A model generated the notes under the pieces. The model had not been told where the DNA came from and searched no databases. It saw only the letters and a list, made by a program, of their open reading frames with translations. From positions 1 through 64,000 of the forward strand of contig CAJXPB010000002.1 in NCBI GenBank assembly GCA_913057905.1: a DNA stretch of 64,000 bases, written 5' to 3'. Source of the stretch: an uncultured Pseudomonadota bacterium. Lineage in GTDB: Bacteria > Myxococcota_A > Bradymonadia > Bradymonadales > Bradymonadaceae. Positions within the stretch are counted from its first letter, which is position 1. The number at the start of each line of letters is the position of its first letter. The translations under genes were made by a program, and so were the position numbers. This document shows positions 61,270-64,000 of the stretch, piece by piece.

Positions 61270-62367
61270 TTATTGACCGGACGATCGTAAATGCTGGTAC
61301 CCCTCCAGGCGCGCCGACCCGCCCGGAGTGTCGGCCAGACGAGCCGTCGCGTCGTCGATGGCCCGAACCCATTCGTCGCCGGCACGTTCGACCAACTCCG
61401 CTCGATGAGCCATCACCCGATCGAGCAGATCCAGACAGTGGTCGAGCCGGCCCAGCGTGTATCCCGCGGCCCGGGCGCGGTAGGCCGTCCCGTCGGCGAG
61501 CTCCGCCTCGAAGCTCGACTCCCCTTCGGTTTTGGCTTCGAGATTGGCCAACAAGATCCGCCAGTATACGCCGAAGAACTCGGACCAAATCGTCTCCAAC
61601 AGCCCCCACGCCGGCTCAGCGTCCGCATCGTCGGGGTGCAACCAGGGCGATTCCAACTCCGGATCGGGCAACTCGAGTTCGCGGATTCGCTCGAGCAACT
61701 TTCGGGTCGCGGGGTAGCTTTCCATGCGGTCACCGCCGGTCGGATCGCGACGATACTGTTCCAAGGGACCGTAGAGTCCAAAGTCGGCCACCGTCGGAGT
61801 CGCTCCAAAGACGGGGCGATTCCGACCATCGAGGGCCTCTTCAAGTGCCTGAAGGGTCCGGTCACGGGACTGCTCGAGGGCATCGAGATTCTCACCGGAG
61901 ACGCCGCCGCGCTCGAGTTGCCCGCGGATCATCCTGGCGGCCGCGCGGCCGACGAGGGTCTGCAGACCGGGGATTCCAAAGAGCATCTCCCGTCCAAGAT
62001 CCACCGATACTTCGTCGAAGTCCCTGTCGTTGTGCCAGCGCGAATAGATGAACCACCGATTGATCCATTCGTCGGCGAACTCCTCGACGATCCAGGCGAG
62101 CGCCTCCATCAGCGGCGAGTCCGGAACCAACGACGTGGCGCCCCAGTCGATGGCGTAGCGAGCAATCTTCGTCGAGTCGTTTAGCGCCCACTCGCCGCGA
62201 CGAAGCACCGGCACCATCGTCTTACCGGTCAACCGTTTGAGGACCGCGTACCGGGTGACGATATTCTGGGTCTCGGGCTCACAGGGAAAGCCCACGGACC
62301 CCAACATGGCCGAGGCCTTGATCGAGTATGGACTCATCGAATTGACGTACAGTGTGTACTCCGACAT
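61270..62367 (-). CDS. Glutathione S-transferase family protein
   Basis: A 365-residue protein, longer than the usual 200-230. The N-terminal thioredoxin-like domain begins YTLYVNSMSPYSIKASAMLG, with Ser in the place of a catalytic Cys or Ser (SPYS), and includes TMVPVL as the cis-proline loop. A helical GST C-terminal domain follows with ATPTVADFGLYGPLEQY. The last 130 residues are an additional helical region without a recognised family. The ATG at 62367 has GGAGG eight bases upstream. It follows the 167-residue hypothetical gene by three bases and is the third gene of a likely operon with an ABC permease. Confidence 0.8.
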   Translation of the reverse strand: MSEYTLYVNSMSPYSIKASAMLGSVGFPCEPETQNIVTRYAVLKRLTGKTMVPVLRRGEWALNDSTKIARYAIDWGATSLVPDSPLMEALAWIVEEFADEWINRWFIYSRWHNDRDFDEVSVDLGREMLFGIPGLQTLVGRAAARMIRGQLERGGVSGENLDALEQSRDRTLQALEEALDGRNRPVFGATPTVADFGLYGPLEQYRRDPTGGDRMESYPATRKLLERIRELELPDPELESPWLHPDDADAEPAWGLLETIWSEFFGVYWRILLANLEAKTEGESSFEAELADGTAYRARAAGYTLGRLDHCLDLLDRVMAHRAELVERAGDEWVRAIDDATARLADTPGGSARLEGYQHLRSSGQ

Positions 62368-62370
62368 CGG

Positions 62371-62874
62371 TCATTCCTCCCGTTCGATCAGGCGACGGCG
62401 ATCCTCTTCCATGGCCATCAGGTCGTTGAGTCCAAGCGTGTAGAGTTCGGCGGCCACGCGGTCGAAGGCTCGGCAGATCTCTTCGGTCAACCCGGCGGTT
62501 TCGGCCCGCTTCCAAAGCGCATCGAGCTGCTGGACCGAGCGTCGATGGTCGGGTTCGAGCAGAGCCCGCGGCATCGGGCATCGTTTGAGCGACGCACCCG
62601 TCACGGGGCACCCGGCCTCCGAGCTGTCCGATGCGACGGCGAGCGCCACGGGAGCCGATGACAGTAGCGCTCGCAGGGCGTCCTCGTGGGGCCCGTCGAC
62701 GACGAGCCACCGGACAGCGAGCGGATCGACCGTCAGCCGGCCACGGAGGAGCTGTCCCCCGATGCCAATCCCATCACGTTCACCGTCATCTTCGATCGGT
62801 GCCTCGAGGACATCAAACGCCTCCCCGAGCGGCACGGTCGGAGCCTGGCGCAATGTCTGCAACCAGTCATTCAT
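62371..62874 (-). CDS. Hypothetical protein
   Basis: A 167-residue protein with no family I can name. It starts MNDWLQTLRQAPTVPLGEA, has a central beta-rich part (VRWLVVDGPHEDALRALL) and a basic and acidic helical C-terminus (LNDLMAMEEDRRRLIEREE). Four cysteines or fewer; no signal peptide. It sits 16 bases after the permease stop and three bases before the GST-like gene, so it is probably co-transcribed. Confidence 0.65.
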   Translation of the reverse strand: MNDWLQTLRQAPTVPLGEAFDVLEAPIEDDGERDGIGIGGQLLRGRLTVDPLAVRWLVVDGPHEDALRALLSSAPVALAVASDSSEAGCPVTGASLKRCPMPRALLEPDHRRSVQQLDALWKRAETAGLTEEICRAFDRVAAELYTLGLNDLMAMEEDRRRLIEREE

Positions 62875-62890
62875 CGATATCGCTCGCTGC

Positions 62891-64000
62891 TCATCGGCGC
62901 GTCAATGCCTCGGCCGGGTCGAGACGACTGGCGCGCAACGCGGGCAGCAGCGCCCCGAGCCAACAGGAGACGAGCGCCGCCGTAAGGGCCACCGCCACCA
63001 TCCAGCCTTCGACCAGAAAAAGGGTGTCGGGCTTGAAGGGGAAGTCGGCCACGCGGGTGGCAAAGATCCAGTCGCCCAGTCCCATCAATCCGTACCCGAC
63101 CGCCAGGCCAGCGACTCCGCCGATCAGTCCGATCACCGTCGATTCACCCAGGATGAGCCAGCGAATCTCGGCCGGCGTCGCCCCGATGGCACGCATGAGC
63201 CCGATTTCGCCGCGTCGCTCCAGCACCATTCGATAGAACGTATGCATGATATTGACCGCGGCGATGCCCAGGATCACGATCCCGATGAGATTAAAGATCA
63301 GGGTCACCACATCGATGAGCCGGCCGGCCCGGCGTGCCTGTTGGTAGTCCCCGCCGAGTTCGAGATCCATGTCGTCGGTCAGCGTGCTGACGACATCGGA
63401 GATCGCCTTGTTGCTGCCGACCCGCACAACGATGGAGTGGTAGGTGTCCTGACCTCCTTGTTCACCGAACTGGGCGTTCAGGCGTTTGACGTATTCGATG
63501 GGCATGGTGGCCCCGAGATCGATCGCCTCGGCCGAGAATCCCACGAGTCGGAGTCGACGCTCCTCGGGGTCGCCACCGCGAGCGCTGCGTCCCAGGAAAC
63601 TCCGACCGAAGACGGCCCGGGCCTCCATGCCGACGAGCATCGACTCCGAGAGGTCGGGCAACTTCGACAACGCCCCCCGGGCCCCCGACATCGAGGTCTT
63701 CAGACTGCTGTTGTAGATCTCCAGGATCCGCGGATTGGCGATCACGGGAATCGGCTGACGACACGGGTCGGCCCCCTCGCCGCAGTCCTCGACGGTGAAC
63801 GTCTGCTGCAGATCTTTAGAGACGACGTCGGCGGGAATGCCGTCGGCGACGAGTTCCAAGACAAGGTCCTGCCCGAGAATGTCGCGGCCGCCGCGCACAC
63901 TCGATGGGAAGGTGAGTTTCATCCTCGGGTACGCTGCGGTCACCCCGTCGATCTGGCGAATACGCTCGAGAGTGTCATCGTCGAGGCCGGGTTCCCCACC
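62891..64000 (-). CDS. ABC transporter permease, MacB/FtsX type (5' end outside window)
   Basis: The gene is cut by the window's right edge. The frame stays open to the last base, reading GEPGLDDDTLERIRQIDGV, so an in-frame GTG at 63943 is not the start. At least 369 residues are present. The periplasmic MacB-PCD core (RDILGQDLVLELVADGIPAD) is followed by an FtsX domain with three membrane segments (LIFNLIGIVILGIAAVNIMH, IGLIGGVAGLAVGYGLMGL, MVAVALTAALVSCWLGALLP) and the usual end RASRLDPAEALTRR. Such permeases move lipids, lipoproteins or drugs with an ATPase, which must lie outside. Confidence 0.85.
   Translation of the reverse strand, partial: GGEPGLDDDTLERIRQIDGVTAAYPRMKLTFPSSVRGGRDILGQDLVLELVADGIPADVVSKDLQQTFTVEDCGEGADPCRQPIPVIANPRILEIYNSSLKTSMSGARGALSKLPDLSESMLVGMEARAVFGRSFLGRSARGGDPEERRLRLVGFSAEAIDLGATMPIEYVKRLNAQFGEQGGQDTYHSIVVRVGSNKAISDVVSTLTDDMDLELGGDYQQARRAGRLIDVVTLIFNLIGIVILGIAAVNIMHTFYRMVLERRGEIGLMRAIGATPAEIRWLILGESTVIGLIGGVAGLAVGYGLMGLGDWIFATRVADFPFKPDTLFLVEGWMVAVALTAALVSCWLGALLPALRASRLDPAEALTRR

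Overview
The window is one contiguous piece of a GC-rich (by eye about 60-65%) bacterial chromosome. Gene content points to a deltaproteobacterial/Myxococcota-type organism, most likely a Bradymonadia-like lineage (inference). The supporting signs are several secreted, Cys-rich lipoproteins with 'CxxDxDC'-style repeats, a DUF4397 protein, a von Willebrand A protein with thrombospondin-3 and MopE-like calcium motifs, a Ser/Thr kinase fused to a formylglycine-enzyme-like domain, and frequent GTG/TTG starts. There is no rRNA, prophage, transposase, integrase or CRISPR array. One tRNA (Gln, UUG) is present.

Layout. 1-595: no gene recognised. 596-11082 (+): aldo/keto reductase, then a four-gene signalling locus of a soluble Ser/Thr kinase, a beta-helix lipoprotein with five FPDEPQW heptads, a PAS/GAF histidine kinase and a large unknown protein. 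11067-18517: WYL regulator, acidic-tailed membrane protein, coaX, an oligopeptide-type permease pair with nagZ, and thiE-lipA. 18651-24797: a 1787-residue lipoprotein with ten pre-peptidase-like modules, and a small hypothetical. 24908-29526: methionine salvage (mtnB, mtnP), acyl-CoA dehydrogenase, a zinc-ribbon protein coupled to rarA. 29527-38674: MFS exporter, rpsU, a stand-alone degenerate type IIG restriction N-terminal domain, a PA0069-type radical SAM enzyme, lipoproteins, DUF429. 38858-42273: pyruvate dehydrogenase E1alpha-E1beta-E2. 42275-42755 and 57502-58048: two inverted copies of a hairpin-rich, non-coding repeat of about 0.5 kb. 42778-45610 (-): lipoprotein, GtrA, GNAT, coiled-coil membrane protein. 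45798-49650 (+): acidic lipoprotein, Fur-family regulator, Mrp, patatin. 49647-52613: FAD/Fe-S dehydrogenase. 52818-56400 (-): tRNA-Gln, prs, rplY, pth, rpsF, rplI. 56523-64000 (-): two Cys-rich lipoproteins, a glutathione-transferase-like gene, a hypothetical and an FtsX/MacB-type permease cut by the window end.

How parts fit. LipA makes the lipoyl group needed by the E2 subunit; E3 is not in the window. MtnP and MtnB act in the same salvage route, with the acyl-CoA dehydrogenase antisense between them. NagZ directly follows a peptide permease pair, which suggests muropeptide recycling (inference). Promoter-like sites share a strong TTGAC -35 with a weak -10 that usually starts TA. I found no obvious defence island or biosynthetic cluster. 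The most unusual items are the repeat pair, the catalytically degenerate type IIG domain, the heptad-repeat lipoprotein in a two-kinase locus, and the suite of Cys-rich surface proteins.
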